This document shows positions 29,056-37,444 of a stretch of 64,000 nucleotides of DNA, in pieces. Source of the stretch: Gilvimarinus xylanilyticus (GTDB lineage: Bacteria; Pseudomonadota; Gammaproteobacteria; Pseudomonadales; Cellvibrionaceae); assembly GCF_024195295.1 (NCBI RefSeq), contig NZ_JAMFTH010000008.1:1-64000 (forward strand), in the 5' to 3' direction. Position numbers and translations under genes: made by a program. Numbering within the stretch: position 1 is the first letter of the stretch; each line of letters opens with the position of its first letter. Under the pieces are notes generated by a model. The model was not told where the DNA came from. It worked only from the letters and a program-made list of their open reading frames with translations, and ran no database searches.

Positions 29056-29682
29056 TTAAATAAGAGATTCAGTTAAGGGCTGGTCGCCGTTTACTAGCGG
29101 GTAGATTTTATTCAGGGTGCCCGATGTTTGCAGGCAATAAATGCAGGCGTCGGCGACGTCTTCGCGGGTGATGATTTGCGCATCTTTTGTGTCGGGCATG
29201 GTGGTGCTAAAGCCGCCGGTGGCAGGTTCGTTCAATAGGCGGCCCGGGCGCAAAATGGTGTAATTTACACCGCTCGCCAACAAGTAATCGTCGGCTATCT
29301 TTTTGCAAACCGAGTAGTGTTTAATCGCGGCGGGGCCATTGTCCGGATCTTCGGCGCCGCGCGAGCTGACCATAACAAATTGTTTTACTCCCGCTTGTTT
29401 TGCGGCATCCACCAATTTTATGGCACCCCACATATCCACCAGAATAGTTTTGTCGGCGCCGGTTTTGGCGCCTGACCCGGCGGTAAAGATTATCTGATCA
29501 CAACCTGCTAACGCGTGGCTAAAATCTTGCTCTAAATCCGCAAAACGAATCTCGACGCCCAGTGCTTCCAGCTCGGCATCGGGTTTTCTCAGCATGGCGA
29601 TAACCGGTTCTCCGCGCTCGTGCAACTTGCTCACAATCATGCGGCCGATTTGCCCGGCGGCACCAATGACTAATGTGGTCAT
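29056..29682 (-). CDS. NAD(P)-binding atypical SDR (NAD(P)H-binding family)
   Basis: 208 residues with a Rossmann start VIGAAGQIGRMIVSKL at residues about 5-20. Other features of SDR_a5-like proteins are AMLRKPDAE, the GSGAKTG region, and FVMVSSRGAEDP with a later YTILRPGRLL. No Tyr-x-x-x-Lys in the classical place, as in flavin-reductase/NmrA-like relatives. Substrate unknown. Divergently oriented to the next SDR gene, with a 73-bp shared promoter region. Confidence 0.82.
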   Translation of the reverse strand: MTTLVIGAAGQIGRMIVSKLHERGEPVIAMLRKPDAELEALGVEIRFADLEQDFSHALAGCDQIIFTAGSGAKTGADKTILVDMWGAIKLVDAAKQAGVKQFVMVSSRGAEDPDNGPAAIKHYSVCKKIADDYLLASGVNYTILRPGRLLNEPATGGFSTTMPDTKDAQIITREDVADACIYCLQTSGTLNKIYPLVNGDQPLTESLI

Positions 29683-29755
29683 AAAGGCTCCTTTGGGGGT
29701 GTGTTAAAGTAACAGCAATTTTGTTAAGCCACTGTAACCTATTTAAGAGGTGAAT

Positions 29756-30421
29756 ATGTCTAAAACCGTTGTGATTACCGGCGCCAATCGCGGTATTGGT
29801 CTGTCATTTACGCAATTGTATTTACAGCGCGGTTATACGGTCTACGCGGCTTGTCGCAGCGCATCGCCCGAACTGGAAGGCTCGGGTGCACGCATTATCG
29901 ATGGGGTGGATGTCGGTACTGACGAGGGGCTAAAGCATTTGGTAAATGCCCTTGAGGGTGTCTCTATTGATCTGTTGATCAACAATGCGGGTATCCTGCG
30001 CGACGAACGTTTGGGGCAGCTGGATATTAAAACCATCCGCGATCAGTTTGAGGTGAATGCGTTGGCGCCCCTGCGCGTGACCGAGGCCTTGGTAGCGCAG
30101 CTAAGCGACGACGCGAAAGTTGCCCTGATCACCAGCCGCATGGGTTCGATTGCCGATAACACCAGCGGTGGGCGTTACGGTTATCGTATGTCCAAAGCGG
30201 CCTTGAATGCCGCCGGTGTGTCACTGGCGTGCGATTTAAAAGACCGCGGTATCGCGGTGGCGATTTTGCACCCGGGGTTGGTGGGCACCGAAATGATCGG
30301 CGGCCACGGTGATATCACTCCCGATGAGGCAGCCGAGCGTTTAGTGGCACGCATCGATGAATTAAACCTGCAAAATACCGGCACCTTCTGGCACTCCAAC
30401 GGCCAGCAACTGCCTTGGTAG
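29756..30421 (+). CDS. Short-chain dehydrogenase/reductase
   Basis: Classical SDR of 221 residues: cofactor motif TGANRGIG (residues 8-15), NNAG in the central strand, catalytic Ser in ALITSRMGS and YxxxK in YGYRMSK. The ATG at 29756 has AGAGGTG upstream and is preferred to the GTG six bases earlier. It most resembles C-factor-like SDRs acting on unknown substrates. Its end touches the following hypothetical gene. Confidence 0.9.
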   Translation: MSKTVVITGANRGIGLSFTQLYLQRGYTVYAACRSASPELEGSGARIIDGVDVGTDEGLKHLVNALEGVSIDLLINNAGILRDERLGQLDIKTIRDQFEVNALAPLRVTEALVAQLSDDAKVALITSRMGSIADNTSGGRYGYRMSKAALNAAGVSLACDLKDRGIAVAILHPGLVGTEMIGGHGDITPDEAAERLVARIDELNLQNTGTFWHSNGQQLPW

Positions 30422-30426
30422 CGCCA

Positions 30427-30918
30427 GTGGGGTTGGGCGATCCGGATTACCGTATCGCCTTCTGCATTGCCAATCGCCCGGCGCTGGATCACTACCCCAC
30501 ATTGGATGGGATGGTTCCCCTGGCGCCGGGTGAGCTAAACTATATTGTCGCAAATACCAGCAATCACTGGCGCAAGCTGTTTAGCGTGTACGCCAAATTT
30601 ATGTATCAGCTGGGGCCGCAACTTGACTGGCCCGAGCGCTGGCAGGATTATCGCGATCAGTTTTTGCTGCAGCCCGGCTCGCGAACGGCGCTGCTCTTCA
30701 GCCCTCCCCAAGGTGACTCCCATAAGCTGCACATCGTGGCGGGGAAAACCTACGCCCAGAGTTTAAATTTGTCTTCTTTAGAGTGGTTGGATGCGAACTT
30801 TGCGGTGAATTCAGAGTCTCATATCGTCGTATCGCCTTACTTAGACTACCGGCAATTGAGTAACGAAAGGCTTGATCGGTTGGTTCAGTTAATTGAGCGT
30901 TATAAAATGTTGCGGTAA
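30427..30918 (+). CDS. Conserved hypothetical protein (possibly DUF6942)
   Basis: About 163 residues, soluble, no signal peptide or membrane helix. Has a tryptophan/tyrosine-rich central part (NHWRKLFSVYAKFMYQLG, DWPERWQDYRDQFLL) and the ending LIERYKMLR. It reminds me of a small gammaproteobacterial family (DUF6942), a match I could not test. The start is uncertain: GTG at 30427 or a TTG at 30415 overlapping the SDR stop; neither has a good Shine-Dalgarno, so translation may be coupled to the SDR. Function unknown. Confidence 0.65.
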   Translation: MGLGDPDYRIAFCIANRPALDHYPTLDGMVPLAPGELNYIVANTSNHWRKLFSVYAKFMYQLGPQLDWPERWQDYRDQFLLQPGSRTALLFSPPQGDSHKLHIVAGKTYAQSLNLSSLEWLDANFAVNSESHIVVSPYLDYRQLSNERLDRLVQLIERYKMLR

Positions 30919-30941
30919 ATGTTATTGATAGGAGCAGTTTG

Positions 30942-31841
30942 GTGAAGGATGCCGATCTCAATATTTTGTTACTGACTTTCGGGGATAATATTCAAAATCA
31001 CTACCAAGCGTGCTTTTGTATTTTATCGCTTTTGAAAGAAAACCCAGTCCCCCGTATTACCCTCTACACCGATGTGCCCGAATTTTATCGTATGTTCAGC
31101 GCACATATTTCTATTGTTGAAATATCGTCCCAGACGTTAAAGCGATGGCAGGGCTCGGCAGAGTTCTTCTGGCGGATTAAATGTATGGCGGTACTGGATA
31201 TGACTCAGCGCTACCCGGGTGAACATATAGTCTATGTAGATTCGGATACTTTTTGCGCGGGCGGTTTGGATGAGCTCCAGCAAGGACTACAAGAGGGTAG
31301 AACTTTTATGCACCTGTGCGAGGGCAACCTGTCCAACCTGAATACGAAAACTACCCGCAGCATGTGGCAGGCGCTTAAGTACACAGAGCATCAGGGGGTT
31401 AGTATTCGTGCTCGTACACAAATGTGGAACGCGGGGTTGATTGCGTTACCCGCGACTATAGCCTCATCTGTGGCTGACCATTCGGTCGCCGTTTGCGATA
31501 GCCTTTGCACCACGCGCGCTCCGCGCAAGTTATTGGAGCAGTTTGCGTTCTCGTTGGCTTTGAACCACGCCGTGCCCTTGCAGCCAGCGGACCAGTGGGT
31601 GGGGCATTATTGGGGTAATAAACCGGAATGGAATAATGTGATTACGCAGTTCTTTTTACGCTCGAAGATGCACTCACATTCGGTTGAGGACGATATTGAA
31701 GCGCTGCGAAACTTCTCTTTTGCCCAGGTGCCTCTGTACCGCAAAGTACCTGCCGCAAATGCCCGTCTGAAACGCTGGGCCGATTATTTGTTCAGCGCGC
31801 GCGACGGGCAGCGCTTTACCTTGGTGTCGCGAACAGATTAG
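30942..31841 (+). CDS. Glycosyltransferase-like protein (GT-A fold candidate)
   Basis: 299 residues. The N-terminal strand LNILLLTFGDN, the segment FFWRIKCMAVLDM and the motif HIVYVDSDTFCAGG carry a DxD signature (VDSD), as in nucleotide-sugar transferases of the GT8/GT-A kind. No transmembrane helix. The GTG start follows AGGAGC by 6 nt. Sugar donor and acceptor are unknown; no polysaccharide gene cluster surrounds it. The DxD motif supports the call, the rest is inference. Confidence 0.65.
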   Translation: MKDADLNILLLTFGDNIQNHYQACFCILSLLKENPVPRITLYTDVPEFYRMFSAHISIVEISSQTLKRWQGSAEFFWRIKCMAVLDMTQRYPGEHIVYVDSDTFCAGGLDELQQGLQEGRTFMHLCEGNLSNLNTKTTRSMWQALKYTEHQGVSIRARTQMWNAGLIALPATIASSVADHSVAVCDSLCTTRAPRKLLEQFAFSLALNHAVPLQPADQWVGHYWGNKPEWNNVITQFFLRSKMHSHSVEDDIEALRNFSFAQVPLYRKVPAANARLKRWADYLFSARDGQRFTLVSRTD

Positions 31842-31850
31842 ATTGCGAGA

Positions 31851-32576
31851 TTATTCTGCGCTGCTCTCTAAAGGCTCTCGCTGTCTAATCTCGCGCAGAA
31901 GCGCCTGCAATGTCGAGCTGTGAAATTCCCGCCGGTAGAGTACAGCTACGACAATACCCACCGTCGCGATAAAAAGCCAAGTATTAAAAAACCACGGCAG
32001 CACCGCCAGCGAAAAATAGTAAGCGCGCAGACCGTAGTTGTAGCTGTGCCCAGCCTGATCGATAATTTTGGCGGTACTGGTAGCGTAGCGGCGGCGGTCT
32101 TGCTCTGCTATGGCCGCATCGTGGGCGGGTGCCGCGCCAAACAAGATTGCACAAAAACCATACTGGCGCATGGCCCAGGTGAGAGTAAAGAAAGCGTACA
32201 CGTAAATCAGCAACAGCAATATTACTTTTAGTTGTAATTGCCGGGCCGTCATGGATTCGTTGGCAAAGGGCAGGGCGCTGATGGTGATATACACCTTATC
32301 GATGGACGCCATGATGGTGACCAAACCGGCGATAATCAAGATTGCGGTAGAGGCTAAAAAGGAGACGTTGCGCTCCAGGCTGGCAATAAGGGCGGTATCG
32401 GCAATGCGGTTTTGCCTGCTGAGCATTTCCACCATCCAGCTTTTGCGATAGATATGCAGCACTGAGGCCAGGCAGTGATCGGTGCGCGCCCGGTGCCGGG
32501 CGAAGCGGGCGTATCCTATCCAGGCCGCAAAAAACCAAATGGCCGCGCCGATGTTTATCCAGTCGTAGGTGGTCAC
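31851..32576 (-). CDS. DUF599 family membrane protein
   Basis: 241 residues with four hydrophobic helices (about 8-24, 70-92, 115-135, 185-215). The block WMVEMLSRQNRIADTALIASLERNVSFLASTAILI is characteristic of DUF599 inner-membrane proteins, whose role is unknown. Only 9 bp separates its end from the convergent glycosyltransferase-like gene. Confidence 0.83.
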   Translation of the reverse strand: MTTYDWINIGAAIWFFAAWIGYARFARHRARTDHCLASVLHIYRKSWMVEMLSRQNRIADTALIASLERNVSFLASTAILIIAGLVTIMASIDKVYITISALPFANESMTARQLQLKVILLLLIYVYAFFTLTWAMRQYGFCAILFGAAPAHDAAIAEQDRRRYATSTAKIIDQAGHSYNYGLRAYYFSLAVLPWFFNTWLFIATVGIVVAVLYRREFHSSTLQALLREIRQREPLESSAE

Positions 32577-32662
32577 TTATTTCTCCCTTAAGGCTTTATT
32601 TCCCATCTTAACCCAGTGGCGGAGCGATAAATATCCCGTGCATTAATAAATCTTACATCCAT

Positions 32663-32690
32663 AAAAAAGGCGCTCGGTTGCCCGAGCGCC
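32663..32690 (-). terminator. Rho-independent terminator of the TonB receptor gene
   Basis: On the minus strand, a 9-bp stem GGCGCTCGG / CCGAGCGCC with a 4-nt loop followed by six T, about 72 bp after the receptor stop codon. Confidence 0.88.
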
Positions 32691-32761
32691 CAACAGGAGA
32701 GTAGGGGTAATCCCTACAGCTACACGACAGTGAGGCGGGGCCAAAGGCCCCTAAATCGTGT

Positions 32762-35700
32762 TTAAAAGGTCGCGCGTACACCCATGGTGTAGCGGGCCTC
32801 GTATTCGTTCTGCCAGGCGAACTGGTCTTCGTACTCGAGGTAGTAAGTTTCCTTTTCCTCGGTGATGTTAGAAGCGTTCAGGAAGACACTGACATAATCG
32901 TTAATGTCGTAGCTCACCGATGCATCCACATAGGCGGTAGGCTCTTGCCACAAGGTGCCTTCACCCCAGGTTTGGTTGAAGCCCGCTACCCGCTCGCTGC
33001 GGTAGTTGTAGGCCAGGCGCGCTTGCAGAGGGCCATTTTCATACCAACCCACCAGGTTAATTACGTCTTCGGAGTTGTCCTGGAAGGGCAGCTCCTGACC
33101 GTCCATCCCCTGGTTGCCAGACTCGCTGGGGGAGTAGGTGTAGTTGGCATCGACACCAAAGCCGCTCAACATGGGAACGTCCAAGAAGTCGTCAAACGCC
33201 AGCTTGGCTGCCAGTTCTACGCCTTTCAGTACGCCGCCATCACCTTGAATGCTGGTTGAGATGGGCACACTGCGACGCACGACGCCGTCCTGATCGGGCA
33301 GCTCCATTTGTACGGTGCCGCTTTCGATAAAGCTCTCTACATCAATGTAGAACCAGCCCACCGACAGGCTGCTGGCGCCGCCCATGTAGTACTCCAGCGA
33401 CAAGTCGTAGTTGGTTGCTTCCCACGGATCCAGCTCGGGGTTGCCGTTGGCGTTACCGCCGCTGACGATAAACTGGTTATAGGTGTCGCTGTCGGGGTTG
33501 CTGTCCAGCACGTAGTTGGGTGATAGGCCACCGCCCCATTGAGCCAGATCCAGTGGCGCCATGGTGCGAGCGTATGAGGCGCGCAGAATCAGGTCTTCGC
33601 TCAAGTCAAAACGCAGGTTAAGCGAGGGCAGCAGATAATCCAGCGAGCGCTCGGTAGTGATGTCGCCGGCGTCTACAGCGGCAGCGCCATAGGCTTGTGC
33701 CGCACCCACTTCATTTTGCACCACGGTCAGGTCTGAATCGATCGCGCGCAGACCAAAGTTACCGCTCATAATGCCGGTTTCGAAGTTGGCTTTGGCGTAG
33801 TAGCTCAGCTCTTCCAGCTCGACCTCGTAGGAGCGGCCGGGGAAGATTGAACGGTGAGTGCCGGGGTAGAGGGCTTCGTGATAGGCCTCAACATCAGCCA
33901 TGGCGCGCGGGTCTACCGCCCAGATGCTGGGAACCCCCGACACACTGCCAAAGTCGCTTACCTGAATGGGGTCAAGGTCGGCCAAAGGTGTGGGTACGCC
34001 AGCGGCGTAGTAGTTTTCGCCATCGCCGGCGACACAGGCGCCGTCGACACCGCCGCCGTCCATAATCACGTCGGTGGCTTTCCATTTAACATCGCAGCCG
34101 TTTACCGGAGACAGCAGGTCGAACTCAAAGTTGTCGACGCTGCGCTCGCTATAGCGCACACCAAACTCCACCGAGGTGAAAAAGTTTGTGTCAAAACGGT
34201 ATTCGCCGTCAAAGCGTGCGACATCCAGCTCGCCTTCGCGCGAGAAGTTGTTCTCGCTGGCAAAGGCGCCCAGCGCGTAGCTGTTCACATCGCCCATGTA
34301 GTCGGCAATGCTGCGCGCCTCGCCCACCGAGTCGCCGTTAATGCTCAGGTTGGCGTTGTTGTCAAAGCCGCTCCAGCGCGGATCGTCGCCGCTGTAGTCA
34401 ATGCTAAGCTGGGGGTAGCCCAGGTAGCCGCCGGGGTTGGTTTGCAGTTGGCCGTCGGCGCAGTCGCCCTGCTCACCCGCGGTGCCGTCGGGGTAGTACT
34501 GACACTCCACGCCCCACTGGCTGCCGTTGGCCAGGTCCACGTCGGTGTAGCTGTTCAGGCGCTCTTGCTCGGCTTCGCCGCGAATGTAACGGAACGAGCC
34601 TGTGAACTCGCCGCCGTTGTCGTAGTTAAGCTCGATGTTGTAGTTCTGCGACTCGGCGGTTTGCGCCTGCACAGAGGAGTAAGACTTAATCCGGCGACCC
34701 GAGGTGGTGTACTCCTGCACGGTGTTTACGCTGCCGTGATCGGTGGATTGAGTGGCGTCGTACCAGCTCCAGCTCTGCCATTTGTCAGAGTTGGCAATGC
34801 CCACCTGATAGTCGTTGTCTTCAAGGTCAGTAACCAGCGCTTCGGCCACAAACTCAAAGCCGGCTCCCAAATCGACTTGCACGGCCAGATTGGCACCGGT
34901 GCGCTCGCGTTCGGTTTCGCGGTTGTAGGCGGTGTGCCCCACATAGGCCCAGTAGCGATCGTCCAGGTCGCCGTCGTTGTTTATATCCACCGCGCCGTCG
35001 GTGTAGCGATCGGCGAATTGATCGTTGTCGGGGCTGACCCAGCCGTAGTCGGTTTCGTTGGTAAAGCCGGTCCAGCCGCCATCGCCCATAACGCCCGAGT
35101 AGTAGTTGGCCAGAGTCGCTTCCTGACGACTTACCGCCGCCATAACGCCAATGCGCTCACTGTTCCAGTTAAGCAGCAGGTTGGCCGACGGATCGGTCTC
35201 TTCGGTATCCATGCCATAGGTGCCGTTGACGGCGCCGGAAACGGTAAAGCCTTCGTCAAAATCAAACGGACGGTAGGTCTGCAAGTCGACAATACCGGTA
35301 ATGCCGCCGGCGTTCATGCTGGCTGTTTGTGATTTGGCCACTTCGGCGCCGGAGAACAGCTGCGAGGGAATGTCGCTGTAGTTGGGCTGTACCGTAGTAA
35401 TTGAGTTGGCGCCCAGGTAAGACTCGCCGTTTAAGGTGGTCAGTACTTGTGGCAAGCCGCGAATATTCAGTGCGGTCCCTTCACCGGCGTTGCGGCGGAT
35501 TTGCACACCGCTGATGCGCTGCAAAGAGTCGGTGATGGTGACATCGGGCAGTTTACCGATATCTTCGGCGGAAATCGCATCCACGACCGAATCGGCATCG
35601 CGTTTGATGTTGACAGAGTTTTGTTGCGCGGCGCGTACACCGGTGACCACAACTTCTTCCAGTTGCGGGGTGTCCAGTTGTGCCAGCGCGGGAAGGGCTG

Positions 35701-35770
35701 TGCCCCCTACGGCAATCGCGGATACGCAGGCTGCAAGACGTTTTTTGCTCAGTACATGGCTAACTTTCAT
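32762..35770 (-). CDS. TonB-dependent receptor (Caulobacter/Xanthomonas carbohydrate type)
   Basis: A 1002-residue outer-membrane receptor: signal peptide (1-30, ending ALA-Q), TonB-box/plug start LEEVVVTGVR, plug signature DVTITDSLQRISGVQIRRNAGEGTALNIRGL (split, residues about 75-110), and a 22-strand barrel ending in the terminal aromatic of RYTMGVRATF. The long-loop, Asp/Tyr-rich barrel and the plug fit the TIGR01782-type receptors that import oligosaccharides. Two LacI-type palindromes in its upstream region, one shared with gnd, support sugar-responsive control. The ligand is unknown and no glycoside hydrolase lies nearby in the window. A strong terminator follows. Confidence 0.93.
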   Translation of the reverse strand: MKVSHVLSKKRLAACVSAIAVGGTALPALAQLDTPQLEEVVVTGVRAAQQNSVNIKRDADSVVDAISAEDIGKLPDVTITDSLQRISGVQIRRNAGEGTALNIRGLPQVLTTLNGESYLGANSITTVQPNYSDIPSQLFSGAEVAKSQTASMNAGGITGIVDLQTYRPFDFDEGFTVSGAVNGTYGMDTEETDPSANLLLNWNSERIGVMAAVSRQEATLANYYSGVMGDGGWTGFTNETDYGWVSPDNDQFADRYTDGAVDINNDGDLDDRYWAYVGHTAYNRETERERTGANLAVQVDLGAGFEFVAEALVTDLEDNDYQVGIANSDKWQSWSWYDATQSTDHGSVNTVQEYTTSGRRIKSYSSVQAQTAESQNYNIELNYDNGGEFTGSFRYIRGEAEQERLNSYTDVDLANGSQWGVECQYYPDGTAGEQGDCADGQLQTNPGGYLGYPQLSIDYSGDDPRWSGFDNNANLSINGDSVGEARSIADYMGDVNSYALGAFASENNFSREGELDVARFDGEYRFDTNFFTSVEFGVRYSERSVDNFEFDLLSPVNGCDVKWKATDVIMDGGGVDGACVAGDGENYYAAGVPTPLADLDPIQVSDFGSVSGVPSIWAVDPRAMADVEAYHEALYPGTHRSIFPGRSYEVELEELSYYAKANFETGIMSGNFGLRAIDSDLTVVQNEVGAAQAYGAAAVDAGDITTERSLDYLLPSLNLRFDLSEDLILRASYARTMAPLDLAQWGGGLSPNYVLDSNPDSDTYNQFIVSGGNANGNPELDPWEATNYDLSLEYYMGGASSLSVGWFYIDVESFIESGTVQMELPDQDGVVRRSVPISTSIQGDGGVLKGVELAAKLAFDDFLDVPMLSGFGVDANYTYSPSESGNQGMDGQELPFQDNSEDVINLVGWYENGPLQARLAYNYRSERVAGFNQTWGEGTLWQEPTAYVDASVSYDINDYVSVFLNASNITEEKETYYLEYEDQFAWQNEYEARYTMGVRATF

Positions 35771-35845
35771 CGATCAGGGTCTCCATTTTTATAGGCATGG
35801 CCGTTACTGCTGTTTGGAGTTTTGTGGCGCAATAAAGGCCAGTTT

Positions 35846-35859
35846 AGTAACCGGTTACA
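35846..35859. promoter_or_regulatory. LacI-type operator candidate, proximal site of the TonB receptor
   Basis: AGTAACCGGTTACA contains the perfect palindrome GTAACCGGTTAC, 76-89 bp upstream of the receptor start. Same core as the site before gnd. Confidence 0.6.
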
Positions 35860-35983
35860 AAGCTCACACATAAAAATGCACCGCAGGCTTTTGCTTAAAA
35901 GCTGCTCAGTTGGTGTATTTTTGGAATTATTGTGTTTGACGTGTAAAAAAACGAATGGGAAAGCCGTTTTCTACATCACATTT

Positions 35984-35997
35984 TGTAAACGGTTACA
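35984..35997. promoter_or_regulatory. LacI-type operator candidate, distal site
   Basis: TGTAAACGGTTACA is a near-perfect palindrome of the same consensus (one mismatch), 138 bp beyond the first site. Confidence 0.55.
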
Positions 35998-36261
35998 GGA
36001 GGGTAGGGCAGAATGAACAGGCGTTCAAGTAAAAAAGTGCAAGCTTGCCCTAATGGCGGGCAAAGATTGTGAAAAGCGTCTTCGTTTGGTGCGCCGGTGA
36101 TAAACGTTATTCGCAAGACGCGGAGTGACATCGCGATACTCTCTGGGCATTATAGGGATTAGGAATTGGGCGAATAGCCGTCGGGTATACACCGTAATGG
36201 ACGGGGTGATCGACCGGATTTTATTTATGACGCGCGTCAATATCGGGCGCAAGGAGACGCT

Positions 36262-36768
36262 ATGACCATTTATTTTGCGCAGGCTCAGTGCTCACTGGGG
36301 CATGTGTTGGTAGCGCAATCCGCAAAAGGCGTGTGCGCCATCTTGCTGGGCGATGAGCCGGACGCGCTATGGCAGAATTTGCAGCGCCGCTTTGCCCGCG
36401 CGACCTTGGTAAGTGCAGATGCCGAACTTGAGCAAGCCGTCGCCCAGGTGATTGGTTTGATTGAGCGGCCCGCAGGTGGCCACCCATTAACCCTGGATAT
36501 TCGCGGTACAGCGTTTCAACGCCGGGTATGGCAAGCCTTGGGGCGTATCCCTCCGGGGCAGACGCTCAGTTATCGCGAGCTGGCCGAGGCGATTAACCAA
36601 CCCGGGGCGGCGCGTGCCGTGGCCGGTGCCTGTGCGGCCAATCCCTTGGCGGTGGCGGTACCCTGCCACCGGGTGGTGCGCCGCGATGGTGGGTTATCCG
36701 GCTACCGCTGGGGGGTAGAGCGCAAGCGCGAGCTTCTCAGGCGAGAGAGCCAGGCCCTAATTGATTGA
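36262..36768 (+). CDS. ogt: Methylated-DNA--protein-cysteine methyltransferase
   Basis: Suicide repair enzyme that takes methyl groups from O6-methylguanine onto its own Cys. Active-site motif PCHRVV near residue 134, preceded by AVAGACAANPLA, with the winged-helix FQRRVWQALGRIPPGQTLSYRELA. Length 168. The N-terminal domain resembles that attached to Ada, but no Ada regulatory domain is present. AAGGAG precedes the ATG. Its 3' end overlaps the convergent GATase gene by 32 bp. Confidence 0.94.
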   Translation: MTIYFAQAQCSLGHVLVAQSAKGVCAILLGDEPDALWQNLQRRFARATLVSADAELEQAVAQVIGLIERPAGGHPLTLDIRGTAFQRRVWQALGRIPPGQTLSYRELAEAINQPGAARAVAGACAANPLAVAVPCHRVVRRDGGLSGYRWGVERKRELLRRESQALID

Positions 36769-37444
36769 GCCACGCGCTAAGCACCTCCCGCGCTTTGGCG
36801 GCCAGCCCTGTGGCTTGCCCGGCTTGACGGCGGATGTCTCTCGGGTCGATGCCGGCGCCGCTGATTTCGCAATTGTGTCCCACCAGCCAGCGTTCAATGT
36901 GCTGCGGATCGGCCTCAAGGTGAAACTGTAGTGCGAGTACATTGTCGCCCAAGCTAAAGGCCTGGGTGGCGCAAATGTCGGTGCTGGCTAAATGCACTGC
37001 CTGGTCGGGAATGGCAAAGGCATCGCCGTGCCAGTGAAGCACCGGGGTGTCTTTAAGCGCGGCTAGCGGGGAGGCTTCGCCTTCGGGGGTAAGCTTGATC
37101 GGAACAAAGCCGATTTCCTTTACGCCGCTTGGTTTTACGGCCGCCCCGGCGGCGCGGGCGATAAACTGTGCCCCCAGGCAAATGCCCAGCAGGGGTTTGC
37201 CGCTTTCCAGACGTCGCTTAACCAGCTCCAGCTCGGTTTTCATAAAGGGGTATAGGTCGCCGTCATCCACACCCATGGGGCCGCCCAAGATAATCAGCAG
37301 TTCGGGTTCGCTGGCATCTATGCGGGTTAAGTCGGCGGTGCAGGCATTTATGTATTCGAGCTGATAGCCTCGTTCGGCCAGCACGGGCTCCAGCGTGCCC
37401 AGTTTTTCAAAATCAATATGATAAAGGGCGAGGGCGGTTTTCAT
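36737..37444 (-). CDS. Class I glutamine amidotransferase-like protein
   Basis: 235 residues with the class I GATase triad: nucleophile Cys89 in GICLGAQ, and His175 with Glu177 in FHLEADP; the oxyanion strand ILGGPMGV is near residue 53. Similar to stand-alone GMP-synthase-like amidotransferases whose partners are unknown. The ATG at 37444 overlaps the stop of the DUF1887 gene (ATGA), indicating coupled translation; the longer frame upstream lies inside that gene. Co-transcription with a CARF nuclease is unusual. Confidence 0.88.
   Translation of the reverse strand: MKTALALYHIDFEKLGTLEPVLAERGYQLEYINACTADLTRIDASEPELLIILGGPMGVDDGDLYPFMKTELELVKRRLESGKPLLGICLGAQFIARAAGAAVKPSGVKEIGFVPIKLTPEGEASPLAALKDTPVLHWHGDAFAIPDQAVHLASTDICATQAFSLGDNVLALQFHLEADPQHIERWLVGHNCEISGAGIDPRDIRRQAGQATGLAAKAREVLSAWLNQLGPGSLA

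Larger units (their letters stand above)
35771..36261. other. Long regulatory intergenic region between TonB receptor and ogt
   Basis: 491 bp without a convincing gene. It holds two LacI-type palindromes 138 bp apart (35846 and 35984), which could support looping, and an isolated hairpin with arms CTTGCCC / GGGCAAAG near 36043-36064. AAGGAG near 36251 belongs to ogt. Several short open frames here have no supporting features. Confidence 0.6.

Noticed and set aside
33854-35332. 492-codon open frame on the plus strand opposite the TonB receptor
   Set aside because: It is the antisense shadow of a GC-rich reading frame; valine/alanine-rich, no start signal, no family features.
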